64,000 nt of DNA from Idiomarina aquatica (GTDB lineage Bacteria; Pseudomonadota; Gammaproteobacteria; Enterobacterales; Alteromonadaceae), in NCBI RefSeq assembly GCF_004362895.1, contig NZ_SNXI01000008.1, positions 1 through 64,000 on the forward strand. Reading direction: 5' to 3'. Below are positions 27,943-38,035 of this stretch, in pieces (positions within the stretch are counted from its first letter, which is position 1; every line of letters starts with the position of its first letter). Below the pieces are notes generated by a model that saw only the letters and a program-made list of their open reading frames with translations, searched no databases and had not been told where the DNA came from. Both the position numbers and the translations under genes were made by a program.

Positions 27943-28865
27943 CAGGCCTCCAGCGTCTGCGCCAAAATCGCCTCAACCAGTGCTGGAAAATCCATGCCCC
28001 GGGCTTGTGCCGCCATCGGAACCAGACTCTTTTCGGTCATACCCGGCACGGCATTAGCCTCTAGCAAATACCATTGGCCCTGCTCATCGCGCATGGCGTC
28101 AATACGACCCCAGCCATGACACCCCAAGGCATCGAATGCTTGTACTGCCAGCGTTTGTAACTGCTGTTCGTCACTATCATTTAAACCCGCCGGGCAGTGG
28201 TACTGAGTATCGGTCGCTTGGTACTTAGCATCAAAATCGTAAAACTCATGCGGTGTCTGTAGCCGAATCACTGGCAGTGCCTCTGCACCTAATAGTCCAA
28301 CGGTATATTCTTTGCCCACAATCCAACGCTCAATCAACACCTGCTGGTCATAGTTGAATGCTTGTGACAGCGCTTGCGCCAGTTGCTCAGCATTGTTCGC
28401 CACGCTCATGCCAATCGACGAACCTTCGTTCGCAGGCTTAACAATCACCCGTCCGCCCAATTGATGAAGAGTCTGGGCACAATCAATATCGGTATGCTGG
28501 GGCTCAACGCTAATGCTGGCGGCAACCGGCAGTCCCATCGCCTGCCAAATTTGCTTCGTTCGAACTTTGTCCATGGCCAGTGCACAGCCAAGAATACCGC
28601 TCCCGGTATAAGGCAATCCCAGCGTTTGTAATGCACCTTGCATACTGCCATCTTCACCACCGCGACCATGCAAGGCGATAAACACCCGCTCAAAGCCCTG
28701 TTCAATCAATTGCTGCACCGGCTGCTCAGCGGGGTCAAAGGCGCTGGCATCGATACCGCGCTCTGTTAATGCCGCCAATACTGCAGCACCGGATTTTAAC
28801 GACACCGCTCGTTCGGCTGAACTGCCGCCCATCAGCACTGCTACTTTACCAAAGCCCTTAGCCAT
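27942..28865 (-). CDS. ddlB: D-alanine-D-alanine ligase DdlB
   Basis: ATP-grasp ligase that makes D-Ala-D-Ala for MurF. Motifs: VLMGGSSAERAVSLKSG, FIALHGRGGEDGSMQGAL, YTGSG, GGRVIVKPANEGSSIGM (ATP grasp), and the C-terminal NAVPGMTEKSLVPMAA. The serine triad and the catalytic basic residues appear present. 307 aa. Tightly coupled with murC upstream and ftsQ downstream, each with TGATG junctions. Confidence 0.98.
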   Translation of the reverse strand: MAKGFGKVAVLMGGSSAERAVSLKSGAAVLAALTERGIDASAFDPAEQPVQQLIEQGFERVFIALHGRGGEDGSMQGALQTLGLPYTGSGILGCALAMDKVRTKQIWQAMGLPVAASISVEPQHTDIDCAQTLHQLGGRVIVKPANEGSSIGMSVANNAEQLAQALSQAFNYDQQVLIERWIVGKEYTVGLLGAEALPVIRLQTPHEFYDFDAKYQATDTQYHCPAGLNDSDEQQLQTLAVQAFDALGCHGWGRIDAMRDEQGQWYLLEANAVPGMTEKSLVPMAAQARGMDFPALVEAILAQTLEA

Positions 28866-30337
28866 CAGCGCCGCTCCTGTTCCAGTACATCAAACGCCAG
28901 ACGCTTGGCCAGTGCACCAATATTGCCAGCCCCCTGAGTTAACAGCAGGTCATTAGGCTCGAGCATATCGCCAATAACGTTAACCAGTTCATCGGGCGAG
29001 CTCACATAAACCGGTTCAACCTGCCCGCGCTGACGAATACTACGACTCAACGAGCGGCTGTCGGCACCGGTCACAGCTGCCTCTCCGGCGCTATAAACTT
29101 CCAGCAATAACAGTGAATCCACCTGTGACAGTACGTTAACGAAATCTTCATACAGATCACGTGTACGCGAATAACGGTGCGGCTGAAATGCCATCACTAA
29201 GCGTTTGTCCGGCCAGCCCTCACGAGCTGCTTTTATCGTAGCCTCCACTTCCGACGGATGATGGCCGTAATCATCGACTAACATGACACTACCGCGTGCT
29301 TTTTTCTCAGCCGGCCATTGCGGCACAACAAATTGTCCATAATGCTGAAATCGACGGCCTATCCCTTCAAACTTATCCAGTGCGCGCTGCAACGCCGTAT
29401 CAGGTACACCCTCGTCAGTCGCTACGGCAACAGCAGCCAGCGCATTCAAAACGTTGTGGCGCCCCGGCAAATTAAGCACTACAGCTAATGGTTCGTGGCC
29501 ATCACGCAATACCGTAAAGCGGCTTTGGCCGCCTGACTGTTGATAATCTACCGCCCTTACATCCGCTTGTTCGTTAAAGCCATAAGTGATCGCCTGGCGA
29601 CCAATGCGTGGTATCAGTTCGGCCACCACCGGATCATCAGTACACATAACGGCCAGCCCGTAAAAAGGCAGGTTATGTAAGAATTCAACGTAGGTATCCA
29701 GCAGTTTGCTAAAGTCACCTTCGTAGGTGTCCATATGGTCTGCTTCGATATTGGTTACCACTGCCACCATGGGTTGCAGATGCAAAAATGAGGCATCGCT
29801 TTCGTCTGCTTCGGCAATCAGGTATTTACTATTACCCAGCCGCGCATTAGCGCCGGCAGAGTTCAACAAGCCACCGATGACAAAGGTTGGATCAAGCTCA
29901 GCTTCGGCAAAAACGCTTGCTAACAGCGACGTAGTGGTCGTTTTACCGTGAGTACCGGCAACTGCAATACCGTGTCGAAAGCGCATCAATTCAGCTAGCA
30001 TCTCGGCGCGACGCACAATCGGTAAGCGCTGCTCTTTAGCCGCCTGCAGCTCCTCATTGTTGGGGTTAATCGCGCTGGACACTACCACCACACTGGCCTC
30101 TTCAATATTGTGATGGCTATGGCCAATGACCACATTGGCTCCCAGCGATTGCAACCGCTCGGTATTGGCGTTGGTGGCAATATCAGAGCCCGAGATGCGG
30201 TAGCCTTGATTTAATAACACCTCAGCAATACCGGCCATACCGGCCCCACCAATACCAATAAAGTGAATACGTTTAACCCGGCGCATTTCCGGCACGTTCA
30301 CTATGGTAAAAGGTTGCTGTTGTGCTGTTACTGTCAT
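28865..30337 (-). CDS. murC: UDP-N-acetylmuramate-L-alanine ligase MurC
   Basis: Adds L-Ala to UDP-MurNAc, the first amino acid of the stem peptide. Rossmann start [19 protein letters not shown]-loop [13 protein letters not shown], the central domain with [14 protein letters not shown] and [12 protein letters not shown], and the C-terminal domain with [15 protein letters not shown] and [13 protein letters not shown]. 490 aa. Between murG and ddlB. Confidence 0.98.
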   Translation of the reverse strand: MTVTAQQQPFTIVNVPEMRRVKRIHFIGIGGAGMAGIAEVLLNQGYRISGSDIATNANTERLQSLGANVVIGHSHHNIEEASVVVVSSAINPNNEELQAAKEQRLPIVRRAEMLAELMRFRHGIAVAGTHGKTTTTSLLASVFAEAELDPTFVIGGLLNSAGANARLGNSKYLIAEADESDASFLHLQPMVAVVTNIEADHMDTYEGDFSKLLDTYVEFLHNLPFYGLAVMCTDDPVVAELIPRIGRQAITYGFNEQADVRAVDYQQSGGQSRFTVLRDGHEPLAVVLNLPGRHNVLNALAAVAVATDEGVPDTALQRALDKFEGIGRRFQHYGQFVVPQWPAEKKARGSVMLVDDYGHHPSEVEATIKAAREGWPDKRLVMAFQPHRYSRTRDLYEDFVNVLSQVDSLLLLEVYSAGEAAVTGADSRSLSRSIRQRGQVEPVYVSSPDELVNVIGDMLEPNDLLLTQGAGNIGALAKRLAFDVLEQERR

Positions 30338-30350
30338 TTTATTTCACCTG

Positions 30351-31448
30351 CTACGCTGCTCGGTTCCGAGCGCTATCAATACATTTTTGCGCCACATTAA
30401 GTGCCGCCTGCGGACTTGCACACTGACGCGCGAAGCGCGCCATTTTCCACAGTTGGTCAGGGTCTTGCAATAAACTTTGCAGCTGCTTTGCAAGTTGCTC
30501 TGCAGTTAGTTCGGCTTGTGGCAGCAAAAGTGCAGCTCCAGCGTCCACTAACACGCGTGCGTTAGCTGTTTGATGGTCATCAACTGCATGTGGTAGCGGC
30601 ACAAAGATTGCCGGCTTAGCTAATGCTGCAAGCTCTGATACAGTCAGTGCTCCGGCCCGGCAAATGACCAAATCCGCGTTGCAATATGCGCTTGCCATGT
30701 CGTCGATAAAGTCGCTAACCGAAAGGCTATGTTGCTGATTCCCGGCCCGGCTAGCGTACCCCTCCCGCACTGCAGGACTATTCCCTTCACCACACTGGTG
30801 TACCACGTTAACGGGCATGGCCAGTTTTGCTGTAGCTTGGGGCAGTACGTCATTTAAGACCTTGGCGCCCAAACTTCCGCCGACCACAAGAATCGACAGT
30901 TTTTCTGCCGTTTCGCTATTATTTTCTGCTGCTTGCAAGGCCAACCGTTCAATCTCTTCGCGCAGCGGATTACCAACCAGCTGTGCCTGCTTTAACGGTT
31001 TTTTAGCAAGCGGCAAACCCAGCATTACTAGCGACGCAATGGGCGCTAATAGCCGCGTTGTCATGCCCGCTACCGCATTTTGCTCGTGTACCAACAGCGG
31101 CACACCGGCCCAGCGCGCGGCCATACCCATTGGCGCACAAACATAGCCACCAAAGGTCAATACCACGTCGGGTTGTAATTGCTTTAACAATGCCCGGCAC
31201 TGACGCACGGCCGACAGCAACGTCCACGGAGCTTTAAGCAAGCGCTTGGCTCCATGACCGCGCACGCCGGTCATACTAACCTGATGTAAAGCAATACCGT
31301 TGGCCGGCACCACTTTCGCTTCCAGTCTGGCTTCGCGGGTACCCACCCAGTCCACCTGCCAGCCCTCAGCAATCAACTTTTTCGCTACCGCCAATGCCGG
31401 GAACACATGCCCGCCAGTGCCTGCTGCCGCGATCACGATGCGCTTCAT
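30351..31448 (-). CDS. murG: UDP-GlcNAc:lipid I N-acetylglucosaminyltransferase MurG
   Basis: Peripheral membrane glycosyltransferase that turns lipid I into lipid II. Glycine-rich N-terminal loop AAAGTGGHVFPALAVA, HEQNAVAGMTTR, the second Gly-rich loop VVGGSLGAKVLND, and the UDP-GlcNAc site CRAGALTVSELAALAKPAIFVPLPHAVDDHQ (split here for description). 365 aa. The start overlaps the ftsW stop by 4 bases (ATGA). Confidence 0.98.
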   Translation of the reverse strand: MKRIVIAAAGTGGHVFPALAVAKKLIAEGWQVDWVGTREARLEAKVVPANGIALHQVSMTGVRGHGAKRLLKAPWTLLSAVRQCRALLKQLQPDVVLTFGGYVCAPMGMAARWAGVPLLVHEQNAVAGMTTRLLAPIASLVMLGLPLAKKPLKQAQLVGNPLREEIERLALQAAENNSETAEKLSILVVGGSLGAKVLNDVLPQATAKLAMPVNVVHQCGEGNSPAVREGYASRAGNQQHSLSVSDFIDDMASAYCNADLVICRAGALTVSELAALAKPAIFVPLPHAVDDHQTANARVLVDAGAALLLPQAELTAEQLAKQLQSLLQDPDQLWKMARFARQCASPQAALNVAQKCIDSARNRAA

Positions 31449-32674
31449 TCAGCACCTCCACGCGGCGTTACTTTGCGCCCTGACATACGACGTTCGTGAT
31501 CAATACGCAGCAGAATCCCTACCGCCATCGCTGACACCACCAAGCTAGTGCCACCGTAACTAATCAACGGCAAGGTTAAGCCCTTGGTAGGTAAAGCGCC
31601 GGAGGCAACACCAATATTGACAAATGCCTGCAAACTAAACCAAACCCCAATACCGTACGCCAGATAGCCCCCGTACCGCTGTTCTATAGCCAGGCAACGG
31701 CGACCGATGACTAACGCGCGACTAACCAGCATAAGCACCAGGCTAATTACAGCAACAACACCAATAAAGCCAAGCTCTTCGGCAACTACTGACATAATAA
31801 AATCGGTATGCGCTTCGGGCAGGTACTGCAGTTTTTGAATACTATTGCCCAGCCCCAGACCACTAAACTGCCCCTGGCCAAAGGCAATAAGCGACTGCAT
31901 TAATTGATAACCTGCGCCAAATGGGTCTTTCTCAGGCTCCAGGAATGTCAGCATTCGCTGCATCCGGTAGGGCTCGACAATAATGAGCAGAATCAATGCC
32001 AGCATAAACGTAATGAATACACCAAAGAACTGCCATAGTTTGGCACCGGCTAAAAACAGCATCGCGATAGTGGTCGCCGACATCACTGCGACAGTACCAA
32101 AGTCAGGTTGCATCAACAGCAGCACAGCAGCAATGAACAGCAACGCCAGCGGCTTAATAAAGCCTTTTAATGCTTCGCGGATCTCTTCTTCGCGACGCGC
32201 TAAATAACTCGCCATATAGATATAGAAAAACAGCTTGGCCAGCTCCGCCACTTGTATCGTGATCGGGCCCACTTTTATCCAACGCTGGGCACCGTTGACC
32301 GAATGTCCCGCCACCAGTACTAACACCAGCAGCGCCAGACCCACCAGCAACAGCTTGCCGCTATGTTGTTGCCAGGTTTGCATCGGCACCGCAAGTGTCA
32401 GTAGCAACGTAATTAGTCCGGCAACGACATAAACCGTATGGCGTATGGCAAAATGGAACGGATTACCGGTTAACTTTTCGGCCGTAGGGAGTGAAGCCGA
32501 CGCAACCATCACGAAGCCGAATAGCAGCATGGTGATGGCTAACGTTAGTAACACCCGGTCGTAGAGGCTGCTGGAATAGCCCGGCCATAGCCAGTCCCGC
32601 AAAGCCAGTAAGGGGTTACGACCCGCAGCGGCAGCCATGTTAAGGTCGAGCTGCTGCTCATGCGCTTTGCTCAT
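31445..32674 (-). CDS. ftsW: Septal peptidoglycan polymerase FtsW
   Basis: SEDS-family glycosyltransferase that polymerises lipid II at the septum with FtsI. About ten transmembrane segments; typical SEDS motifs include GAQRWIKVGPITIQVAELAK, MQPDFGT, PEAHTDFIMSVVAEELG (catalytic-region Asp) and the C-terminal LPTKGLTLPLISYGGTS. The start at 32674 (MSKAHEQQ) gives 409 aa and overlaps the end of murD by 17 bases; the frame extends 33 codons further into murD, but that part has no family counterpart. Confidence 0.95.
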   Translation of the reverse strand: MSKAHEQQLDLNMAAAAGRNPLLALRDWLWPGYSSSLYDRVLLTLAITMLLFGFVMVASASLPTAEKLTGNPFHFAIRHTVYVVAGLITLLLTLAVPMQTWQQHSGKLLLVGLALLVLVLVAGHSVNGAQRWIKVGPITIQVAELAKLFFYIYMASYLARREEEIREALKGFIKPLALLFIAAVLLLMQPDFGTVAVMSATTIAMLFLAGAKLWQFFGVFITFMLALILLIIVEPYRMQRMLTFLEPEKDPFGAGYQLMQSLIAFGQGQFSGLGLGNSIQKLQYLPEAHTDFIMSVVAEELGFIGVVAVISLVLMLVSRALVIGRRCLAIEQRYGGYLAYGIGVWFSLQAFVNIGVASGALPTKGLTLPLISYGGTSLVVSAMAVGILLRIDHERRMSGRKVTPRGGAE

Positions 32675-34061
32675 AACAGGCCTCCACCAGTTGCGCAAAC
32701 TGCTCACCGCGCTGTTCAAAGTTGGCAAATTGATCAAAGCTAGCGCACGCAGGTGATAGCAGCACCATATCACCGCTTTCAGCTAACGAACTGGCCAGCC
32801 TTACCGCTGCGCTCAGGTCATTAAGTTGACGAGAGCCATTAAACAAGCGACCAATTTTAGGTCCGTCCTCGCCAATCGTTAGTAATACATCAACCTTGCT
32901 AAGGGCTGTGGTTAACTCAGTAAAGTCAGCGCCTTTACCAACCCCGCCGGCAATAACAATTAACTTACCGTGCACGATGGGCCGCATGCCTTCAATCGCG
33001 GCTTCGGTAGCGCCCATATTGGTCGCTTTAGAATCATTAACCCACTTAACGCCGTCACGTTCTTTGACTAACTGACAACGGTGCGCGAGCCCGTTAAATC
33101 GGGTTAAATGGCGAGCTGCTGCGTTCGGCTCAATATCAGCGGCCATGGCTAACGCAATGGCAGCCTGTGCATTGAGCAAATTATGAATGCCCTGCACACC
33201 AAGTTGATGCGCACCCAGCAGCAAGCGTCCGTTATGGGTTATCCAGGTTTCTTGCTGATGCTGAACCAAACCAAAATCTTGTGCTGCTGCGTCTGCACCA
33301 AAAAATCGCTGAACACAGCCGCTAGCGGCATTTACCGGCTGGCAGTCAGGTTGTTGGCGATTAATGACATGCTGCGCTGCGCGCTGGTATATACGTAATT
33401 TTGCGGCAGCGTAATCCTGCATGTCGCCATACCGGTCTAAATGGTCAGGGCTCAGGTTAAGCACCGTTGCCGCTATGGGAGCTAAGGTTTCAACCGTTTC
33501 CAGCTGAAAACTTGAAAGCTCCAGCACATAAAGATCAGCGCCTTGCTCCAGCGCATCAAGCGCCGGCAACCCGATATTGCCTGCAGCAATAGCCTTAATA
33601 CCCTCTTGTTGGGCGATAAATTCAACCATTCGGGTAACCGTTGATTTGCCATTAGAACCGGTAATGGCGATGACGGGTTTATCAACCTGCTGTGCGAATA
33701 ATTCAATATCACCCACAACCCGAACACCCGCTTGTCGCGCCAGCTCTAATGATTCATCGCGGGCATCGATGCCCGGACTCAGCACGATGACATCAGCAGC
33801 CAGCGTATCTTCAAGTCCCCATGGACCACAGATGACCTGCTCGTTGCCAAGTAACTGTATAGCTTCGTCTTTACCCGGTGCGTCGGCGCGTGAATCAAAA
33901 ACATTTACCTGTAATTGTCCTGCTTCGATACGGCCGCTGAACTGGCGCAATAAAAAACGCAATACCGAGCAACCGGACTTACCTAAGCCCAGCACGGTTA
34001 CTTGCTCTATCTGTTGCCAGTCTATCCGAGGCGGGAGTTGTTGCCCGCTAGCCGCTGCCAT
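32658..34061 (-). CDS. murD: UDP-N-acetylmuramoyl-L-alanine-D-glutamate ligase MurD
   Basis: Adds D-Glu to the growing stem peptide. N-terminal Rossmann part VTVLGLGKSGCSVLRFL, P-loop ITGSNGKSTVTRM, VLELSSFQLE, LNLSPDHLDRYG, AHRCQLVKERDGVKWVNDSKATN and the C-terminal LLSPACASFDQFANFEQRGEQF (split in description). 467 aa. The start could be a few codons later, but the second visible Met-free start region fits homologues. Follows mraY by 16 bases. Confidence 0.97.
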   Translation of the reverse strand: MAAASGQQLPPRIDWQQIEQVTVLGLGKSGCSVLRFLLRQFSGRIEAGQLQVNVFDSRADAPGKDEAIQLLGNEQVICGPWGLEDTLAADVIVLSPGIDARDESLELARQAGVRVVGDIELFAQQVDKPVIAITGSNGKSTVTRMVEFIAQQEGIKAIAAGNIGLPALDALEQGADLYVLELSSFQLETVETLAPIAATVLNLSPDHLDRYGDMQDYAAAKLRIYQRAAQHVINRQQPDCQPVNAASGCVQRFFGADAAAQDFGLVQHQQETWITHNGRLLLGAHQLGVQGIHNLLNAQAAIALAMAADIEPNAAARHLTRFNGLAHRCQLVKERDGVKWVNDSKATNMGATEAAIEGMRPIVHGKLIVIAGGVGKGADFTELTTALSKVDVLLTIGEDGPKIGRLFNGSRQLNDLSAAVRLASSLAESGDMVLLSPACASFDQFANFEQRGEQFAQLVEACYEQSA

Positions 34062-34077
34062 TATGAGTTCCTTATTG

Positions 34078-35160
34078 CTATCTCAGTTTGAGTGTTGCTA
34101 AGCCAATCAGTACAAAAATCAATGATAAAATCCAAAACCGCACGATTACCCGGGGTTCAGGCCAGCCTTTTAATTCGTAGTGATGGTGTATGGGTGCCAT
34201 TCTGAAAATGCGCTTACCACGCAACTTGTATGAACCGACCTGCAACATGACCGAAACGGTTTCCATAACAAAAACACCGCCCATGATAAACAACACCAGT
34301 TCCTGCCGGACTAATATGGCCACAACGCCCAAGGTTGCGCCCAGCGATAGCGAGCCCACATCACCCATAAAAACCATCGCCGGATAGGTGTTGAACCACA
34401 AAAAGCCCAAGCCCGCACCGACGATCGCTGCACACACCACCAACAACTCGCCGGATAAAGGCAAGTGAGGGATTTGCAAATAATCGGCAAAATTAATATT
34501 ACCCGACGCGTATGCAAATATGCCCAACGCGCCAGCAACCATGATAGTCGGCATAATGGCGAGGCCATCCAGGCCATCGGTTAAATTAACTGCGTTACTG
34601 GTACCGACAATTACGAAGTAACCTAACAGCAAATACATCAGCCCCAGCTGTGGTGCTACGTCTTTAAAAAATGGCACTAACAAGGCGGTTTCTGCAGCCA
34701 TCGAACTGGACCAGTAAAGGTAGACAATGGCGACACTGGCAATAACCGACTGCCAGAAGTACTTCCACTTCGCAATTAGGCCTTTAGGGTCTTTACGAAC
34801 GACTTTTCGATAATCATCAACAAAACCAATCAGTCCGAAACCCATAACCACAAACAGAACGACCCACACGTAACGGTTGTCGAGATCAGCCCACAATAAG
34901 CTTGAACCCACAATCGCAACTAAAATGAGTACCCCACCCATGGTTGGTGTACCGGTCTTACTTAAATGGCTCTGCGGGCCATCATCACGTACCGTTTGTC
35001 CTATCTGCAGACGTTGTAAACGGGCAATCATCCACGGCCCCAACCACAATGACAGCACTAGGGCTGTTAACACGCTTAATATGGCTCGCAAAGTCAGGTA
35101 CGAAAACACGTTAAACGCGCTCTCGAATTGCGTCAGGTATTCAGCCAGCCAAACTAACAT
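34078..35160 (-). CDS. mraY: Phospho-N-acetylmuramoyl-pentapeptide transferase MraY
   Basis: Integral membrane enzyme that transfers phospho-MurNAc-pentapeptide to undecaprenyl phosphate, forming lipid I. Ten transmembrane helices are expected. Visible motifs: [11 protein letters not shown], the Asp pair in [22 protein letters not shown], and [10 protein letters not shown], with the His-rich [12 protein letters not shown] loop near the C-terminus. 360 aa. Overlaps the murF end by 7 bases. Confidence 0.99.
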   Translation of the reverse strand: MLVWLAEYLTQFESAFNVFSYLTLRAILSVLTALVLSLWLGPWMIARLQRLQIGQTVRDDGPQSHLSKTGTPTMGGVLILVAIVGSSLLWADLDNRYVWVVLFVVMGFGLIGFVDDYRKVVRKDPKGLIAKWKYFWQSVIASVAIVYLYWSSSMAAETALLVPFFKDVAPQLGLMYLLLGYFVIVGTSNAVNLTDGLDGLAIMPTIMVAGALGIFAYASGNINFADYLQIPHLPLSGELLVVCAAIVGAGLGFLWFNTYPAMVFMGDVGSLSLGATLGVVAILVRQELVLFIMGGVFVMETVSVMLQVGSYKLRGKRIFRMAPIHHHYELKGWPEPRVIVRFWILSLIFVLIGLATLKLR

Positions 35161-36566
35161 GCGTGTTGGTCCTCCGCTGCGGATAAGGTTATTTGTTGTT
35201 TTAACGCGTTTACTACGCGTTCCATTTGAGCCGAACGCGACCCTTTAACCAACACTGTGACCACTCGGTCGCTATGCTGTTGTGTAATGTTCTGTAAAAT
35301 CGCTGCCACCAACTCATCGACTGACGAGAAATGACGCCCGCCCTTACCGTTAAAGACCTCACTTGCACTCTGACTCAGCACGCCTAAGGTGTATAAGTTA
35401 TCAATGTCGCATTGCAGCGCGTGGTCACCGATTTCCTCGTGATAAGCACGCGAATCAGGACCCAGTTCCCCCATATCACCCAACACCATGATGCGGTAAC
35501 CCTTATAGCCGCCGAGTAAGTCAAGTGCGGCCTTAGTTGATGCAACACTGGCGTTGTAGGTGTCATCAATCAAGCGCACCCGCTCGCTTAACTTACTGGT
35601 GGTCAAACGACCGGCAACGGGTTGAACGGCTTCAAGCCCGTTGATGATATCCACTAAACTAACTCCTAGTTCATAGGCTGCTGCACTTGCAGCAAGGGCA
35701 TTAAGCACATTGTGCCGGCCGCTTAACTGCAAGCTAATGGAGGTGTGGTGTTCAAATAGATTTAAACTAAACGATGCACAGCCTTCGTCGTCCAGCTTCA
35801 CATCGGTCGCATAAACATCAGCATTGTTATCCAGTCCAAACGTATGCCAACGCTTGCCTTCCCGATTGCGTTGCCAACACGGCAAAAATTCAGAGTGTAT
35901 TGTTGTTATTGCCAAACCATCTTCCGGCAAGCCCCGGAATATCTCGGTTTTTGCTCTTGCAACACCCTGTATTGAGCCAAATCCTTCAACGTGGGCTGCA
36001 CTCACGTTATTCAATATCGCCACATCGGGTTTGGTCAGCGCCGTGGTGTAAGCAATCTCACCGGGATGATTCGCACCGAGTTCGATAACGGCATACTCAT
36101 GTTCGGGGGTTAAACGCAATAACGTTAATGGCACCCCGATGTCATTGTTAAAATTACCCTGAGTTGCCAACACTGAGTGGCGCTGCGACAAAATCGAAGC
36201 GAGCATCTCTTTAACCGTTGTTTTACCGTTACTACCAGTGATAGCAACTGTTTTAGGCCCGACTTCGGCTTTAACGGCGGCACCCAACTGCCCCAGTGCG
36301 TAGCGGCTGTCTTCCACAATTAGCTGCGGCACATCAACGTCGGCGGGCTTTTCACAAATAATTGCCCTAGCCCCCTGAGCCGCAGCTTGTTGAATAAATT
36401 CATGTGCATCAAAGTTATGCCCGCGCAAGGCAATAAACAACGCACCCTGGAGCGACTTTCGGGTGTCAGTGCTGACCGTATCAACAACTATCGATACCGC
36501 GTTATCAGTACCAATAATCCGGGCATCAATTTTTTCTGCAATCCACTGCAAGCTTACATTGATCAT
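35154..36566 (-). CDS. murF: UDP-MurNAc-tripeptide D-alanyl-D-alanine ligase MurF
   Basis: Adds D-Ala-D-Ala to complete the pentapeptide. P-loop [38 protein letters not shown], the central [12 protein letters not shown] and the C-terminal [41 protein letters not shown]. The start at 36566 (MINVSLQW) overlaps the murE stop as ATGA; two upstream codons give an unlikely TTG start. 470 aa. Confidence 0.97.
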   Translation of the reverse strand: MINVSLQWIAEKIDARIIGTDNAVSIVVDTVSTDTRKSLQGALFIALRGHNFDAHEFIQQAAAQGARAIICEKPADVDVPQLIVEDSRYALGQLGAAVKAEVGPKTVAITGSNGKTTVKEMLASILSQRHSVLATQGNFNNDIGVPLTLLRLTPEHEYAVIELGANHPGEIAYTTALTKPDVAILNNVSAAHVEGFGSIQGVARAKTEIFRGLPEDGLAITTIHSEFLPCWQRNREGKRWHTFGLDNNADVYATDVKLDDEGCASFSLNLFEHHTSISLQLSGRHNVLNALAASAAAYELGVSLVDIINGLEAVQPVAGRLTTSKLSERVRLIDDTYNASVASTKAALDLLGGYKGYRIMVLGDMGELGPDSRAYHEEIGDHALQCDIDNLYTLGVLSQSASEVFNGKGGRHFSSVDELVAAILQNITQQHSDRVVTVLVKGSRSAQMERVVNALKQQITLSAAEDQHAC

Positions 36567-38035
36567 GCGCAATCCCCCCGCAGCCAGTCTGCTACTATGG
36601 CACGCTCGTTATAGTCAACCTGTTCGTCACCGATAACTTGATAGTCTTCATGCCCTTTGCCCGCCAATAAGACCACATCGTCGCTGCCGGCGCGCGCAAT
36701 CGTGTCTAACACAGCTTCGCGTCTGCCGCGTAAAACACGGGTTCGTTTTTGGTTTCCGGTACCGGCTAGAATGTCGGCAATAATTTGTTCTGGAGGTTCT
36801 GTTCGAGGGTTATCATCTGTAACCACAACCTCATCCGCATATTCCACTGCAATCTGACCCATTTGTGGTCGCTTGCCACGATCGCGGTCGCCGCCACAAC
36901 CGAATACGCACCACAACTTTCCGCGACAGTGCTTACGCAGAGCTTGCAGTACTTGTTGCAGAGCATCCGGCGTGTGGGCATAGTCGACAACAATTAATGC
37001 AGACTGACTGTTTTGAAAGGCTTCCATTCGGCCTGGTACCGGCTGCAGCTGACTACAGGCGTCAGCAAGTTTTGTTAATGCCTCGCCCTGGCTAACGCCA
37101 ACCGCCAGCGCCGTCAGTAAGTTATAAACATTGAATTGGCCCAGTAATGGCGAGTGCACTGCCGCCGTTTCCTGTTCACCATCGGCGCGTGTGTAAACGG
37201 CGTCAAATGCGGTACCATCGGCATGGTAACGAATATTAGTTGCGACTAGCGAGGTCCCCTCTGGCGTTTTAAAAAGGCTGGTTGCAATAGCTTTCGGATT
37301 ATCGTCACGCCATTGCTGCAACATCACATCGTCAACATTAAGTACTTGCCGGTGCGAATCAAAATCGGTAAACAAACGATATTTAGCGCGCACATAATTA
37401 TCCATGGTGCCATGATAATCGAGGTGGTCACGGCTAATGTTGGTAGCCGCTACCGCACTAAAGGTCAGTGCCTCTACCCGACGCTGCACCAACGCATGCG
37501 AAGATACCTCCATGGCAATCCACTGGGCACCTTCAGCAACCAGAGTCGCCAGCCGTTGCTGCACGGTAACAGCATCAGGCGTGGTGTGCTTTTCCGGCAA
37601 TAAATGGCCAATTAAGCCACTGCCGGTGGTTCCTATAACGGCTGCCTCGTAACCAATAAGTTTGGCTAGCTGCGCAACCAGGTGGGTCACTGATGTTTTA
37701 CCATTAGTTCCTGTTACCCCAATAACCCTTGCTCGCTGCGAGGGGTGCTTAAAAAAGCGCCCTGCAATTGTCGATAGTTGTTCTTTAACGGCCGGCATTC
37801 TTATCACCGGTACGTTGTGTTGGTATGCTATCGCAACCGATTCTGCCTCTGCCAACACGGCGGCAGCGCCGCTTTCGATCGCCTGTTGAATAAAGTCACG
37901 GCCGTCAGATAAATAGCCGGGTACCGCAACAAACAAATCGCCATTGGCGACTTGTCGGCTATCTAATTTAATACCACTGACGGCGACTTGCGGCAGTGGC
38001 TTGTGAATCATTGCTAGTAGTTGGCTCAACATCAT
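36563..38035 (-). CDS. murE: UDP-MurNAc-dipeptide meso-diaminopimelate ligase MurE
   Basis: Adds the third residue of the stem peptide. P-loop VTGTNGKTSVTHLV, MEVSSHALVQRRV, TNISRDHLDYHG and the C-terminal DNPR motif in VVTDDNPRTEPP, which selects meso-diaminopimelate instead of Lys; also VLLAGKGHEDYQVI. 490 aa. The start overlaps the ftsI stop by 4 bases (ATGA). Confidence 0.98.
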   Translation of the reverse strand: MMLSQLLAMIHKPLPQVAVSGIKLDSRQVANGDLFVAVPGYLSDGRDFIQQAIESGAAAVLAEAESVAIAYQHNVPVIRMPAVKEQLSTIAGRFFKHPSQRARVIGVTGTNGKTSVTHLVAQLAKLIGYEAAVIGTTGSGLIGHLLPEKHTTPDAVTVQQRLATLVAEGAQWIAMEVSSHALVQRRVEALTFSAVAATNISRDHLDYHGTMDNYVRAKYRLFTDFDSHRQVLNVDDVMLQQWRDDNPKAIATSLFKTPEGTSLVATNIRYHADGTAFDAVYTRADGEQETAAVHSPLLGQFNVYNLLTALAVGVSQGEALTKLADACSQLQPVPGRMEAFQNSQSALIVVDYAHTPDALQQVLQALRKHCRGKLWCVFGCGGDRDRGKRPQMGQIAVEYADEVVVTDDNPRTEPPEQIIADILAGTGNQKRTRVLRGRREAVLDTIARAGSDDVVLLAGKGHEDYQVIGDEQVDYNERAIVADWLRGDCA